DNA of 37,179 nucleotides from an uncultured Eggerthellaceae bacterium (lineage in GTDB: Bacteria > Actinomycetota > Coriobacteriia > Coriobacteriales > Eggerthellaceae). Location of the stretch: NCBI GenBank assembly GCA_903789375.1, contig CAIFEB010000006.1, positions 1 to 37,179 on the forward strand. Reading direction: 5' to 3'. Under the pieces are notes generated by a model. It was not told where the DNA came from. It did no database searches and saw only the letters and a program-made list of their open reading frames with translations. The position numbers were made by a program, and so were the translations under genes. Positions 23,506 through 32,595 of this stretch are shown here, piece by piece (position 1 is the stretch's first letter; each line of letters begins with the position of its first letter).

Positions 23506-24831
23506 TCACCGCCTGCTCAGAAGCGCGACCGTCTCCACGTGGAACGTCTGGGGGAACATGTCGACCGGACATGCGCTCACAAGCTCGTAGCCCAGCTGCT
23601 CGAACCGCGCGACGTCGCGCGCGAGGGTCTGCGGGTCGCAGCTGACGTAGGCGACGCGGCGCGGACCCGCCTTTGCGATATCGGCCGGCACGGTTTCGGC
23701 AAGACCCGCCCGCGGCGGGTCGACCACGAGCGCGTCGAGCGCGCCGAGCGTCGACAGCTCGTGCGCCGCGTCGCCGCCGACGACGTCCAGGTACACCTGG
23801 TTGAGCTCGGCGTTGAAGCGCAGGTCGCGCACGGACGAGCCGGACGCCTCCACCGCCACGACGTCGGCGCCTGCGAGCGCGAGCGGGATGGAGAACGTGC
23901 CGCCGCCCGCGTACAGGTCGGCCACACGCTGGCCCGAAAGCGCGTCCTCGCCGCCGAGCCCTTCGATCACCGCGTCGACGAGCCGCTGCGCCTGAGCCGT
24001 GTTCACCTGGAAAAACGACGGCGCCTGCGTGGAGAAAAGGCACTCCCCCATGCGCTCGCGCCACCATCCGCGGCCCGCGAGCGTCTCCACGCCCTTCACC
24101 TTGCGCGCGCTGCCCGGGTCGGCGAGCACCCGCACGATGCTCGTCGCGGGAAGCGCGTCGCCCACCACCTTGGCCGCGAGCGCGCGCGGGAACGCGCCCG
24201 GCCGGGTCCACAACGCCACCTCAAGCTCGCCGGTGGACAGGCTGTGGCGCACCCCGACGCGGAACAGGCCCAGGTCGGCCGAGCCCTGCACGAAGCGCAG
24301 CGCCCCCCGCAGCGCCTTGGGGGCGCGCTCGATCTTCTTGTGAGCGATCGGGCAGCGGTCGACCGCGGCGAACGCGCGCGAGCCCTCTTCCCGGAACCCC
24401 AGGTTGAACTTGCCGTCGCGCGTTGCGGAAACGCCCAGCTCGAGCTTGTTGCGATAGCCGTCCTGGCGGCGGCTGGCCATGCAGGGCGCCACGAGCCCGT
24501 CCGCGCGGGCGGCGTCCATGTGGGCCGTGCGCACGAGCGCGTCCACGACCGCGGAGCGCTTGGCCGCGAGCTGCGCCTCGTACGAAAGATGGCGCCACGG
24601 GCATCCGCCGCAGGCCGCCGTGCAGCGCAGCCCCGCCGTCGCGCGGGCGTCCGACGCCTCGACGACGCGCACGAGGCGCGCGCGGGCGTACGTCTTCTTG
24701 TCCTGTTCCACCTCGACGGATACGGTTTCGCCTGGTGCCGCGCCCTCCACGAACACGGCCTTGCCGCCAGGCAGATGCCCGACCGCGGCCGGCCCGTACG
24801 TCATGCGCTCGATCGTTACCTGCTGTTCCAT
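23506..24831 (-). CDS. RlmD/RumA-type 23S rRNA (uracil-5) methyltransferase
   Basis: A 441-residue class I SAM-dependent RNA m5U methyltransferase of the TrmA/RlmCD family. A TRAM domain occupies the N-terminus (IERMTYGPAAVGHLPGGKAVFVEGAAPGETVSVEV). A [4Fe-4S] site is indicated by Cys70, Cys74 and Cys77 (RCTAACGGCPWRHL) and Cys160. The SAM-binding motif is DLYAGGGTFSIPLA, followed by DPPRAG and the catalytic VSCDPQTLARD with Cys399. The start chosen is the ATG at 24831, with AAGGGA upstream; a longer upstream frame overlaps tRNA-Arg on the other strand and is rejected. Which uridine it modifies (23S or tRNA) cannot be told from sequence alone. Confidence 0.92.
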   Translation of the reverse strand: MEQQVTIERMTYGPAAVGHLPGGKAVFVEGAAPGETVSVEVEQDKKTYARARLVRVVEASDARATAGLRCTAACGGCPWRHLSYEAQLAAKRSAVVDALVRTAHMDAARADGLVAPCMASRRQDGYRNKLELGVSATRDGKFNLGFREEGSRAFAAVDRCPIAHKKIERAPKALRGALRFVQGSADLGLFRVGVRHSLSTGELEVALWTRPGAFPRALAAKVVGDALPATSIVRVLADPGSARKVKGVETLAGRGWWRERMGECLFSTQAPSFFQVNTAQAQRLVDAVIEGLGGEDALSGQRVADLYAGGGTFSIPLALAGADVVAVEASGSSVRDLRFNAELNQVYLDVVGGDAAHELSTLGALDALVVDPPRAGLAETVPADIAKAGPRRVAYVSCDPQTLARDVARFEQLGYELVSACPVDMFPQTFHVETVALLSRR

Positions 24832-24860
24832 GGAGTTGCGTTCCCTTCGGACGAATGTCG

Positions 24861-24888
24861 TTGTAACTTGCAGATGATAGCGTATAAT
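24861..24888 (+). promoter_or_regulatory. Promoter of tRNA-Arg
   Basis: A -35 TTGTAA (24861-24866), a 16-bp spacer and a perfect -10 TATAAT (24883-24888), 11 bases before the tRNA 5' end. Confidence 0.75.
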
Positions 24889-24899
24889 CAACGCGTCAT

Positions 24900-24976
24900 G
24901 TCCCCGTAGCTCAGCTGGATAGAGCGTCTGCCTCCGGAGCAGAAGGCCGCAGGTTCGAATCTTGTCGGGGACACCA
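24900..24976 (+). tRNA. tRNA-Arg (anticodon CCG)
   Basis: 77 bases with encoded CCA. The acceptor stem GTCCCCG pairs with CGGGGAC. The anticodon stem TCTGC/GCAGA encloses loop CTCCGGA, giving anticodon CCG, which reads the CGG codon. The T-arm contains GGTTCGAATC. A terminator follows immediately. Confidence 0.97.
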
Positions 24977-24985
24977 GGAACCGAC

Positions 24986-25012
24986 ATGCCGGCGTTTTCG
25001 CCGGCATTTTTC
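24986..25012 (+). terminator. Rho-independent terminator after tRNA-Arg
   Basis: Stem ATGCCGGCG with CGCCGGCAT, loop TTTT, followed by TTTTTC. It begins 10 bases after the CCA end. Confidence 0.92.
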
Positions 25013-25286
25013 ATATGCGGACGGAACCGAACGGAACATCTGCGCAGCTGTTCCCCCACCGCTTCCGCGTGACGCCCCCCGCCACGCTTATGAGGATGAG
25101 CACAGGACTGCGACGCTCCGCGACATCCACCCCAGGCGCGAGCCCAACACGCTGCATCCGCGGCAGACGCCGCGAACGCCCGCAACCGGCAGGAAATCCG
25201 CAAACTCCCCACAAGCAAAGCGCGCCTCAGGCTTGCAATGCCGCAGGCGTTCTGCAATACTATTCGGGCTGTTCTAAGAACGGCAT
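25013..25286. other. Spacer between two tRNA genes
   Basis: About 270 bp without a convincing gene. A weak promoter for tRNA-Glu may lie at its end: TTGCAA (25233-25238), then AATACT or TACTAT near 25256-25263, with 17 or 19 bp spacing. Nothing else was recognised. Confidence 0.35.
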
Positions 25287-25361
25287 GTCCCCATAGTCTA
25301 GCGGTCAGGACGCGGCCCTTTCAAGGCTGAGACACGAGTTCGATTCTCGTTGGGGGCACCA
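25287..25361 (+). tRNA. tRNA-Glu (anticodon TTC)
   Basis: 75 bases with encoded CCA. The acceptor stem GTCCCCA pairs with TGGGGGC (one T-G pair). The anticodon stem CGGCC/GGCTG encloses loop CTTTCAA, giving anticodon TTC. The T-arm has GTTCGATTC. It is followed by its own terminator. Confidence 0.97.
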
Positions 25362-25373
25362 TCCGCATCCTTC

Positions 25374-25413
25374 GGGGCGGCGCGGCAGGGTTCGCGCCGC
25401 CCCGTTTGCGTTT
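25374..25413 (+). terminator. Terminator after tRNA-Glu
   Basis: Perfect 11-bp stem GGGGCGGCGCG (25374-25384) with CGCGCCGCCCC (25393-25403), an 8-base loop, followed by GTTTGCGTTT. Confidence 0.85.
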
Positions 25414-25597
25414 CACCGCATGCGCGTTTTCTTCGGCCGGCCCTCGAACCGCACGAGGCCCTCAGTATGTTCCCGTCCGGCAGGTTTCGCGTCGATGCGC
25501 CTGCGCCTCTCGCGCCTTCGCTCCTATGCCTTCACTTCATTAGATGTAGTTTGCACGCCCGAAGCGCCCGGCGTGCCACGCGGTCGGGCGCGTGGGT

Positions 25598-25603
25598 TAG
25601 AAT
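25598..25603 (+). promoter_or_regulatory. -10 element of a probable leaderless transcript
   Basis: TAGAAT lies exactly seven bases before the ATG at 25611 and no Shine-Dalgarno sequence is present. A TANNNT hexamer at this distance is the known signature of leaderless mRNAs in actinobacteria. No obvious -35 is visible. Confidence 0.5.
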
Positions 25604-25610
25604 CACCTGC

Positions 25611-27143
25611 ATGGTCTCGAACGACACGACATCCACCACCAATCCAGCGCATTCCGCCGGGCAGCATGCTGCTGTCGCGGATGACGGCGCCATGGCGGCG
25701 CACGCTGTGCCTGCACATGGGAGCAGCGCATCCGCGGAAGCCGCGCCTGCAGGTGGCGGCGTGCCCGTGGGAACGGCTTATGCAGACGGCGCCGCTGCGA
25801 CCCGGGACGCCGCGCCTGCGCAAGGCGGCGCCTCACTTGCGAGCACCGCACCTACAAGCGCCTCCACTCCCGCCGAATCCTGCACCACGCCCTACGAGCA
25901 CGACCGCAGTCACTGCGTGCTCGTCGTGTACGCGTCGGTGGGGTCGGGCCATCGCAGTGCCGCGGCGGCCGTCGCCCAGGCGCTTCGGCTCATGCGCGCC
26001 GAAGGCAACCCGCTCGTGCCCTCTGACCTGGACGTTCGGCTCATCGACATCCTCGACTACGGCCGCCAGTCGTTCGACGGCAACAAGACCGCGTCGATGT
26101 TCGTCGGCGCCACGCGTCCCATCTACGACGTCATCTGGCGCTACTCCTTCACCGGCAAGGTGCTCTGGGGCGGCGGCAGCATCTGGTCGTACCTGATGTT
26201 CTCCCCGTTCACCGAGTACGTCCGCAAGGTCAAGCCGCTCGCCATCGTCGCCACCCACATCGTGGGCGCCAACGCCGCGGCCGCCGCGCGCATGCTGTGC
26301 GGCCAGGACTTCCCTCTTGTGTGCGTGCCCACCGACTACGAGACCGAGGGCCTGTGGCCGCATCGGTACTGCGATCTGTTCTGCGTCGGCACCGAGTCGA
26401 TGGCCGAGACGCTGCGCGCACGCAAGATCGAGGAAGACCGCATCCGCATCACGGGCATCCCGACGCGCGAGGACTTCCGCCTGCCGCACGACAAGCGCGC
26501 CATGCGCGAGGCGTTCGACCTGCCCCAGGACAAGCAGGTGGTGTTGGCGCTCGCCGGCGCGCTTCTGCCCAAGCCCTACCAGCGCTTCCGCGAGGCGCTC
26601 GACGACATCCTGCCCACCTTCGGCGACCTGTCCGCCATGCACCTGGTCATCGTCGCCGGCAAAGACGACGCCTACCGCGCGCATCTTGAGCTCGAGCTGC
26701 GCAAATACGACCTGGACAACGTCGAAGTCTTCGGCTACGTCGAGGACATGGCCGGCCTCATGGCCGCCAGCGACCTGGTCGTCTGCAAATCCGGCGGCCT
26801 CACCGTCACCGAATGCCTGTGCGCGAAGACGCCGATGGTGCTCGTGGGCAAGGCCTACGGCCAGGAGAAGATCAACACGCGCATGCTCACGTCGTCGTCG
26901 GCCGCCCTGTGCGTCACCACCCCGCGCGAGCTCTCCGACGCGCTGCGCTACGTGATGGAGCGCCCCCAGAGCCTCGACGCCATGCTCACCAACGGCGAGC
27001 ACATCCGCCGACCCAACGCGGCGCGCGACATCGCCGCCGCGACCATGGAGCTCGCCCGCGTGCCCAAGAGCCCGAGCAGCTTCTACCGAAAGAAAAACTT
27101 CGTGCGCGTGTACTGCGGGGACCGCCCCGCGCACGTGCGCTAG
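25611..27143 (+). CDS. MGDG synthase/UgtP-like glycosyltransferase (GT28)
   Basis: A 510-residue glycosyltransferase of the type that adds sugars to diacylglycerol at the membrane. Residues 1 to about 95 are an Ala/Gly/Ser-rich low-complexity extension. The MGDG-synthase N-terminal domain starts at HCVLVVYASVGSGHRSAAAAVAQAL (GSGH at 111-114) and includes ILDYGRQSFDGNKTASMFVGATRPIYDVIWRYSF and the HIVGANAAAAARML region. The C-terminal GT-B half has FGYVEDMAGLMAASDLVVCKSGGLTVTECLCAKTPMVLV, the typical sugar-nucleotide-binding segment. The ATG at 25611 is favoured because a -10 element sits seven bases upstream. The donor sugar is unknown. The helicase gene follows after 57 bases. Confidence 0.88.
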   Translation: MVSNDTTSTTNPAHSAGQHAAVADDGAMAAHAVPAHGSSASAEAAPAGGGVPVGTAYADGAAATRDAAPAQGGASLASTAPTSASTPAESCTTPYEHDRSHCVLVVYASVGSGHRSAAAAVAQALRLMRAEGNPLVPSDLDVRLIDILDYGRQSFDGNKTASMFVGATRPIYDVIWRYSFTGKVLWGGGSIWSYLMFSPFTEYVRKVKPLAIVATHIVGANAAAAARMLCGQDFPLVCVPTDYETEGLWPHRYCDLFCVGTESMAETLRARKIEEDRIRITGIPTREDFRLPHDKRAMREAFDLPQDKQVVLALAGALLPKPYQRFREALDDILPTFGDLSAMHLVIVAGKDDAYRAHLELELRKYDLDNVEVFGYVEDMAGLMAASDLVVCKSGGLTVTECLCAKTPMVLVGKAYGQEKINTRMLTSSSAALCVTTPRELSDALRYVMERPQSLDAMLTNGEHIRRPNAARDIAAATMELARVPKSPSSFYRKKNFVRVYCGDRPAHVR

Positions 27144-27200
27144 CAGCCTGCGCGCGCAGCGTCCGCTCCGCGCGCTCATCCCAGAAAGGAACCTTCACAA

Positions 27201-28718
<1,518 letters not shown>

Positions 28719-28743
28719 ACAGCTGTGAACAGCACTGTCTTCC

Positions 28744-28772
28744 GCCGGGCGCCCTCGCCCCACGCGCCCGGC
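28744..28772 (+). terminator. Hairpin after the helicase gene
   Basis: Stem GCCGGGCGC (28744-28752) with GCGCCCGGC (28764-28772) and an 11-base loop. There is no T run behind it, so it may be only a partial terminator or an RNA-stabilising structure. Confidence 0.45.
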
Positions 28773-28958
28773 GTTGACGCTTCTCGCGCTTGCGACGAAA
28801 TAACCCCCACTTGCGCATACGTCGCTGATACTCAGAGCGTGTTCAGTTACTCTGACTGAGACGATGACGCCGAGCGTTCTCATACTATTCACCGGGTATG
28901 CGCTCCGCCGTCAGTCTCACAGCCGATAAGCCGGAGGGATCGGCAAGGGAGGAACTAT

Positions 28959-29348
28959 ATGAACATAGCCGTGGCATGCTGCGGATTGGACGTTGCGCCG
29001 TATTTCTCGCAAAGCGCGAGCTATACGTGCTACCAGGTCGATCGCGGCATCATCACCGGCAGCCGAAACCTGCCGGCAACCGATATGCCGCTCGATGGCC
29101 TGGTGGACCTGTTGCACAAGATCAACGTGGACACGCTCATCGTGGGACGCATCGAGTATGACCGCGCCAACTATCTGTGTCATTCGGGCATCGAGGTCGT
29201 CGCGGGAGCGCAGGGCTCCGCCATCGACGTCGTGAAGGCGTACGTGTCCAAGACGCTCTCGGGCATCATCGAGCCGTGCAAGGTGGACCTGAGCCCCACG
29301 GGCAAGAAGGCGTCGGTGAGCGTGAAGACGTCGGTGAGCGTCGAATAG
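28959..29348 (+). CDS. NifB/NifX-like dinitrogenase cofactor-domain protein
   Basis: A 129-residue single-domain protein resembling the NifX/NifY/NifB C-terminal (MTH1175-like) family: an N-terminal strand MNIAVACCGLDVAPYFSQSASYTCYQVD, then LVDLLHKINVDTLIVGRIEYDRANYL and GIEVVAGAQGSAIDVVKAYVSKTLSG. Such proteins bind iron-molybdenum or Fe-S cluster precursors in nitrogen fixation, but many copies occur in organisms without nitrogenase and their role is unknown. A very good GGGAGGA lies before the ATG. The C-terminal residues KKASVSVKTSVSVE are encoded by an 18-bp tandem duplication (CGTCGGTGAGCGT at 29311 and 29329). It stands alone, followed by a strong terminator. Confidence 0.75.
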   Translation: MNIAVACCGLDVAPYFSQSASYTCYQVDRGIITGSRNLPATDMPLDGLVDLLHKINVDTLIVGRIEYDRANYLCHSGIEVVAGAQGSAIDVVKAYVSKTLSGIIEPCKVDLSPTGKKASVSVKTSVSVE

Positions 29349-29395
29349 CCTCCGGCTCACACGCGCGAACGATTGTGCGTTCGCTTGTATTTTCG

Positions 29396-29430
29396 AACCG
29401 GCTGCGTCATCTGACGCCGGCCGGTTTTTT
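29396..29430 (+). terminator. Terminator of the NifX-like gene
   Basis: Composite stem: AACCGGC with GCCGGTT outside and GCGTCA with TGACGC inside, loop TC, followed by a run of six T. Confidence 0.9.
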
Positions 29431-29544
29431 GCTGTCTGGGCGTACGCGTGCGAAGTGCATCGGCCGTGAGAATCGCCCACCATCGCCTGTTCCCCGTTGC
29501 CAATCGCCAATCCCGTGCTGCCCGGATCCCCTCTGAAAACGACG

Positions 29545-29579
29545 AAGCGCCCGCAGCTCGATGAAAGCTGCGGGCGCTT
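29545..29579 (-). terminator. Terminator of the infC-rpmI-rplT operon
   Basis: Perfect 14-bp stem AAGCGCCCGCAGCT with AGCTGCGGGCGCTT and a 7-base loop, 55 bases after the rplT stop. On the minus strand it is followed by CGTCGTTTTC. It is convergent with the terminator at 29396. Confidence 0.85.
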
Positions 29580-29633
29580 GTATCGTTCACGGATGCGCGG
29601 ACGTTCCGCGCCGTCCAGCGTTCGAGCGCTGGT

Positions 29634-29993
29634 TTAGGCCTCGAGGGCCTTGCGGGCAACCTCGACCAGCTTGGAGAACGCCGCCGGATCGTTGATGGCC
29701 ATGTCGGACAGGACCTTGCGGTCAAGCTCGACGCCAGCCTTGTTCAGGCCGTTCATGAACACGGAGTAGGACATGCCGTTCTGACGGGCACCGGCGTTGA
29801 TGCGGGTGATCCAGAGACGACGGATGTCGCGCTTCTTGTTGCGACGATCGCGGTACTGGTACTGCAGCGAGTGCTGCACCTGCTCCTTCGCCTTGCGGTA
29901 CGAACGGGACTTCGCGCCGTAGTAGCCCTTCGCGCGGTTGAGCGTGGTGCGACGCTTCTTATGCGCATTGACTGCGCGCTTGACACGTGCCAT
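29634..29993 (-). CDS. rplT: Ribosomal protein L20
   Basis: A 119-residue large-subunit protein needed early in 50S assembly. The highly basic N-terminus [39 protein letters not shown] and the core [36 protein letters not shown] are canonical. The length is normal and AAGGAG lies before the ATG. It is the third gene of the infC-rpmI-rplT operon, 21 bases after rpmI. In Gram-positive and enteric bacteria L20 represses this operon by binding the leader RNA; the leader here has a terminator-like hairpin consistent with that type of control. Confidence 0.99.
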   Translation of the reverse strand: MARVKRAVNAHKKRRTTLNRAKGYYGAKSRSYRKAKEQVQHSLQYQYRDRRNKKRDIRRLWITRINAGARQNGMSYSVFMNGLNKAGVELDRKVLSDMAINDPAAFSKLVEVARKALEA

Positions 29994-30014
29994 GTGAGAT
30001 TCTCCTTCTTAAGC

Positions 30015-30212
30015 TTAACGACGGCCGAGATTGCGAGCGATAACCCGACGGTCGGACGCGGCGACCTGCGTTTCTTTGCGGAAGTTGCGCTTACGCTTCG
30101 GGCTCTTCTTGCTGAGGATGTGGCTCTTGTAGCCCTTGCCGCGCATGATCTTGCCGGATCCGGTCACACGGAAGCGCTTGGCGGTTCCGCGATGGGTCTT
30201 CATCTTGGGCAT
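30015..30212 (-). CDS. rpmI: Ribosomal protein L35
   Basis: A 65-residue basic large-subunit protein, [20 protein letters not shown], then [22 protein letters not shown], all characteristic of L35. The start codon shares one base with the infC stop (TAATG), indicating translational coupling; AAAGGAAG within the infC end acts as the ribosome-binding site. Confidence 0.99.
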   Translation of the reverse strand: MPKMKTHRGTAKRFRVTGSGKIMRGKGYKSHILSKKSPKRKRNFRKETQVAASDRRVIARNLGRR

Positions 30213-30808
30213 TATTCTTCCTTTCCACTTTCAACGCCTTTGTCGGCGGCGTTGTTCGCGTCCTTGGCACTCTTCTTCTTCACCGCAGCTGGGAGCGGTG
30301 CGATGAGCATATGCATGTTGCGTCCCTCCATCTTGGGGGCGCTCTCGATGACCGCGACGTCCTTCAGGTCGTCGGCGAGACGCTCGAGAATCGACAGGCC
30401 CAGATCGGGGTGGGACATCTCGCGGCCGCGGAACATGATGGTGATCTTCACCTTGTTGCCCTGCGACAGGAAGCGCAGCACGTGCTTCTTCTTGGTCGTG
30501 TAGTCACCCACATCGATCTTCGGGCGGAACTTCATTTCCTTGGTTTCCACCCGGGCCTGCTTCTTGCGGGCCTGCTTGGCCTTGATGGCCTGGTCGTACT
30601 TGTATTTGCCGTAGTCCATGATGCGGCAGACCGGCGGCGTGGCGTTCGGCGCGATCTCGACCAGATCGTAACCCTCGTCCTGGGCGATGCGGCGGGCCTG
30701 CGCCGTAGAGTAGATGCCCATCTGCTTGCCGTCGTAGCTGATCAGACGGCATTCGGATACCGTAATCTGTCCGTTGAGCCGAGGCTCTTGAGCTGCTATT
30801 GCGCTCAC
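30212..30808 (-). CDS. infC: Translation initiation factor IF-3
   Basis: A 198-residue factor that binds the 30S subunit and enforces start-codon fidelity. N- and C-domain signatures are present ([100 protein letters not shown]). A Lys/Asp-rich tail extends the C-terminus by about 20 residues. The annotated start is the GTG at 30808, but that codon lies inside AGGTGA, itself the 3' half of a perfect Shine-Dalgarno sequence; the ATA three codons later (30799) is at ideal distance from it. infC in other bacteria uses rare starts such as ATT for autoregulation, so an ATA start is plausible. Confidence 0.96.
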   Translation of the reverse strand: MSAIAAQEPRLNGQITVSECRLISYDGKQMGIYSTAQARRIAQDEGYDLVEIAPNATPPVCRIMDYGKYKYDQAIKAKQARKKQARVETKEMKFRPKIDVGDYTTKKKHVLRFLSQGNKVKITIMFRGREMSHPDLGLSILERLADDLKDVAVIESAPKMEGRNMHMLIAPLPAAVKKKSAKDANNAADKGVESGKEE

Positions 30809-30848
30809 CTTCCCCTTCGAATCGCAGTGGCGAACCCGGCTCGGTAAC

Positions 30849-30878
30849 GAAAAAGCCCGCCGGCACGAACCGGCGGGC
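30849..30878 (-). terminator. Attenuator-like terminator in the infC leader
   Basis: On the minus strand GCCCGCCGG pairs exactly with CCGGCGGGC across a 6-base loop and is followed by a five-T run, about 40 bases before the infC start and downstream of the promoter. This is where L20- or other leader-mediated attenuation would act. Sequence similarity to a known L20 leader family could not be tested. Confidence 0.75.
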
Positions 30879-30991
30879 GCATGAACGCAGAGCGCTTGGG
30901 AAAGCGAACGTATTCAGACGACCCATCGGCTGCACGCAGCGCCGAACCAGGTGGAGAGCTTTGCGCCCTCACTTGTGTTAACAGCCTTTGC

Positions 30992-31000
30992 ATCATAGCA
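30992..31000 (-). promoter_or_regulatory. Extended -10 promoter of the infC operon
   Basis: The minus strand reads TGTGC-TATGAT; TGC-TATGAT forms an extended -10 (TATGAT at 30992-30997). No good -35 is present, as is common with extended -10 promoters. The leader to infC would be about 175 bases and includes the attenuator hairpin. Confidence 0.55.
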
Positions 31001-31040
31001 CAGAGAACCCGGCTGCATGGATTCTTCGCAATTGCGCCCG

Positions 31041-32522
31041 CTACTCGCCCGCGGAATCGGTCGAGGCGCTCTGCGCGGTGTTCTCCGTCACGTAGACGTA
31101 GATGACGCGCACGGTGTCGGACAGGTCGCCCGTCAGGTTGGCCGTCGTGTAGTCGTACGACAGCACCGACGACCACGTGCACGGAATGCCGTTCACCGTG
31201 GCCTCGCCCGAGAACGAGCAGCGCTCGCGGGCGACCGTGGTGCCGTCGGAGGCGTACGTCGTGTAGGCGGAACGGTCGGACGGCAGCGTGACGGCGCCCT
31301 CGCTCACGTTGACGCCGATGGCCTGCAGCGCCTTCTCGATGACGTGGGTGCTGTTGACCGCGTCGGAGAAGCTCTGGGTGCTGAACCCGAGCGAGGCGGC
31401 CGATGCAGAATAGCCCACCTGGATGACGGCGCCGCTCTCGTCGAGCCCCAGGTACACCGTGGGCAGCCCTACCTTCGAATCGGCCGGCTCGGTGGAAAGC
31501 GCCACCGACACAGTGGACACGATGGCTCCGTTGTCGGAGGTCGAGCGCGTGGACGTGACCGTGGCGCCGTGGCCGATCTGCTCGATCGCCGCGTCCTGCG
31601 AAAGCCCGAGCAGGCCGGTCAGATTGGGGACGTCGGTCGTGCGGTTGGTGGCGCTCGTGGCGTCGTTGCCACTTGCCGTGGTCATCGTCGAGCGGCTCTG
31701 CGCCTGCTGCGAGGCGATGCTGTTGCCCTCGACAACCGCGTGGAATCCGAAGAACAGAAGCGCCGCGACGAGCGCGACCAGAAGCACGATGACGACGATG
31801 AGCGTCTTGCGCACCCGGCGCGAGCGACGCAGGTGCGGCGGCTCCTCGGTCTTTGCGGCATGGCGGCCTTCGTCGCCCTTGTCGTCGACCACCTTCTCGT
31901 TGACGAGCAGCGGAGGCGCGTCGACCGGCTCGAGCGCGGAGAGCGCATCCGGATAGTCCTCGTGCTGGTCGCCCTGGTAGCTGAAACCGCGGGCGTGCGA
32001 AGCGCGCCGCTCCCCTGCCGTATACGAAGCGGCGGCTGCGTTGGCGTTGGCAGCGTCCGCGACAGCGCCGGCTGAATCAGCCGCGCCGGCGGCGGTGGGA
32101 GCCGCCTCGTACACCGGCCGCTGGACGCCCGTGGCGAACGCCGGCGCAGCCCCGTCGGAAGCGGTCTGCCACGCCCCGGTTCCATCCGCTGCGCCCGTGG
32201 CGTCCGCAACGCCGTCGGCAGCGCTCGGCTCGTTCGAGGCGCCATCGTCGGCCTCGGCATCCCAGCGCGCATGCGACGCCCGGCCCGACCCTATGGGCGC
32301 GAACGCCTGCGTGAGACCGATGGGGTCGTCGCCCTTGGTGTACTCGCCGGCGCGTTTACGCTGCTCGGCGCTGTAATCGAAATCGTCTTCGTCCGGAATC
32401 GGCGCAAAGGCCTGCGTGAGGCCGATGGGGTCGTCGCCCTTGGTGTAGTCGTTCGATTCGGCGTCGGAAAATGCCTCGTCGAAGGAGTCGCGGGAGTGTT
32501 TGGTGGTGCGATTCTTCTTCAT
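31041..32522 (-). CDS. Uncharacterised single-pass membrane protein with duplicated cytoplasmic motif
   Basis: A 493-residue protein I do not recognise as a named family. Residues 26-42 and 61-77 repeat YTKGDDPIGLTQAFAPI exactly. The short motif RASHAR also recurs (81-86, 173-178). Residues about 90-230 are acidic and Ala-rich, then a basic patch (LRRSRRVRK) precedes one membrane segment at about 240-260, predicting a cytoplasmic N-terminus. Outside lies a Ser/Thr-rich stalk, a PASTA-like strand (VPNLTGLLGLSQDAAIEQIGHGATV, about 298-321) and a C-terminal domain ending in a Ser/Thr-rich tail. The ATG has AAGGAGG upstream. It follows a 140-residue membrane protein gene by 73 bases. A role at the envelope is likely, but the function is unknown. 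Confidence 0.75.
   Translation of the reverse strand: MKKNRTTKHSRDSFDEAFSDAESNDYTKGDDPIGLTQAFAPIPDEDDFDYSAEQRKRAGEYTKGDDPIGLTQAFAPIGSGRASHARWDAEADDGASNEPSAADGVADATGAADGTGAWQTASDGAAPAFATGVQRPVYEAAPTAAGAADSAGAVADAANANAAAASYTAGERRASHARGFSYQGDQHEDYPDALSALEPVDAPPLLVNEKVVDDKGDEGRHAAKTEEPPHLRRSRRVRKTLIVVIVLLVALVAALLFFGFHAVVEGNSIASQQAQSRSTMTTASGNDATSATNRTTDVPNLTGLLGLSQDAAIEQIGHGATVTSTRSTSDNGAIVSTVSVALSTEPADSKVGLPTVYLGLDESGAVIQVGYSASAASLGFSTQSFSDAVNSTHVIEKALQAIGVNVSEGAVTLPSDRSAYTTYASDGTTVARERCSFSGEATVNGIPCTWSSVLSYDYTTANLTGDLSDTVRVIYVYVTENTAQSASTDSAGE
32296..32450 (-). repeat. Pair of 50-bp direct repeats within the membrane protein gene
   Basis: Copies at 32296-32345 and 32401-32450, offset 105 bp (35 codons), are identical at 46 of 50 positions. 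They encode the duplicated motif YTKGDDPIGLTQAFAPI. The 55 bp between the copies are unrelated to each other. Confidence 0.9.
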
Positions 32523-32595
32523 ATGTCCTCCTTCGTCGCCCGCACGCGGGCGGCTGGGCGCGGCTGGAACGGCGCGCCCTCATCCACACGGTCGG

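Noticed and set aside
28841..28900. Promoter for the NifX-like gene near TACTAT (28884) and the inverted repeat TCAGT-TACTCTG-ACTGA
   Set aside because: No -35 at usable spacing; the hexamer match is weak, so I did not list it as a feature.
30809..30990. A leader reading frame running into infC, whose TGA overlaps the GTG of infC
   Set aside because: It has no ribosome-binding site, crosses the attenuator hairpin and has low-information composition; the overlap is most simply chance in high-GC DNA.
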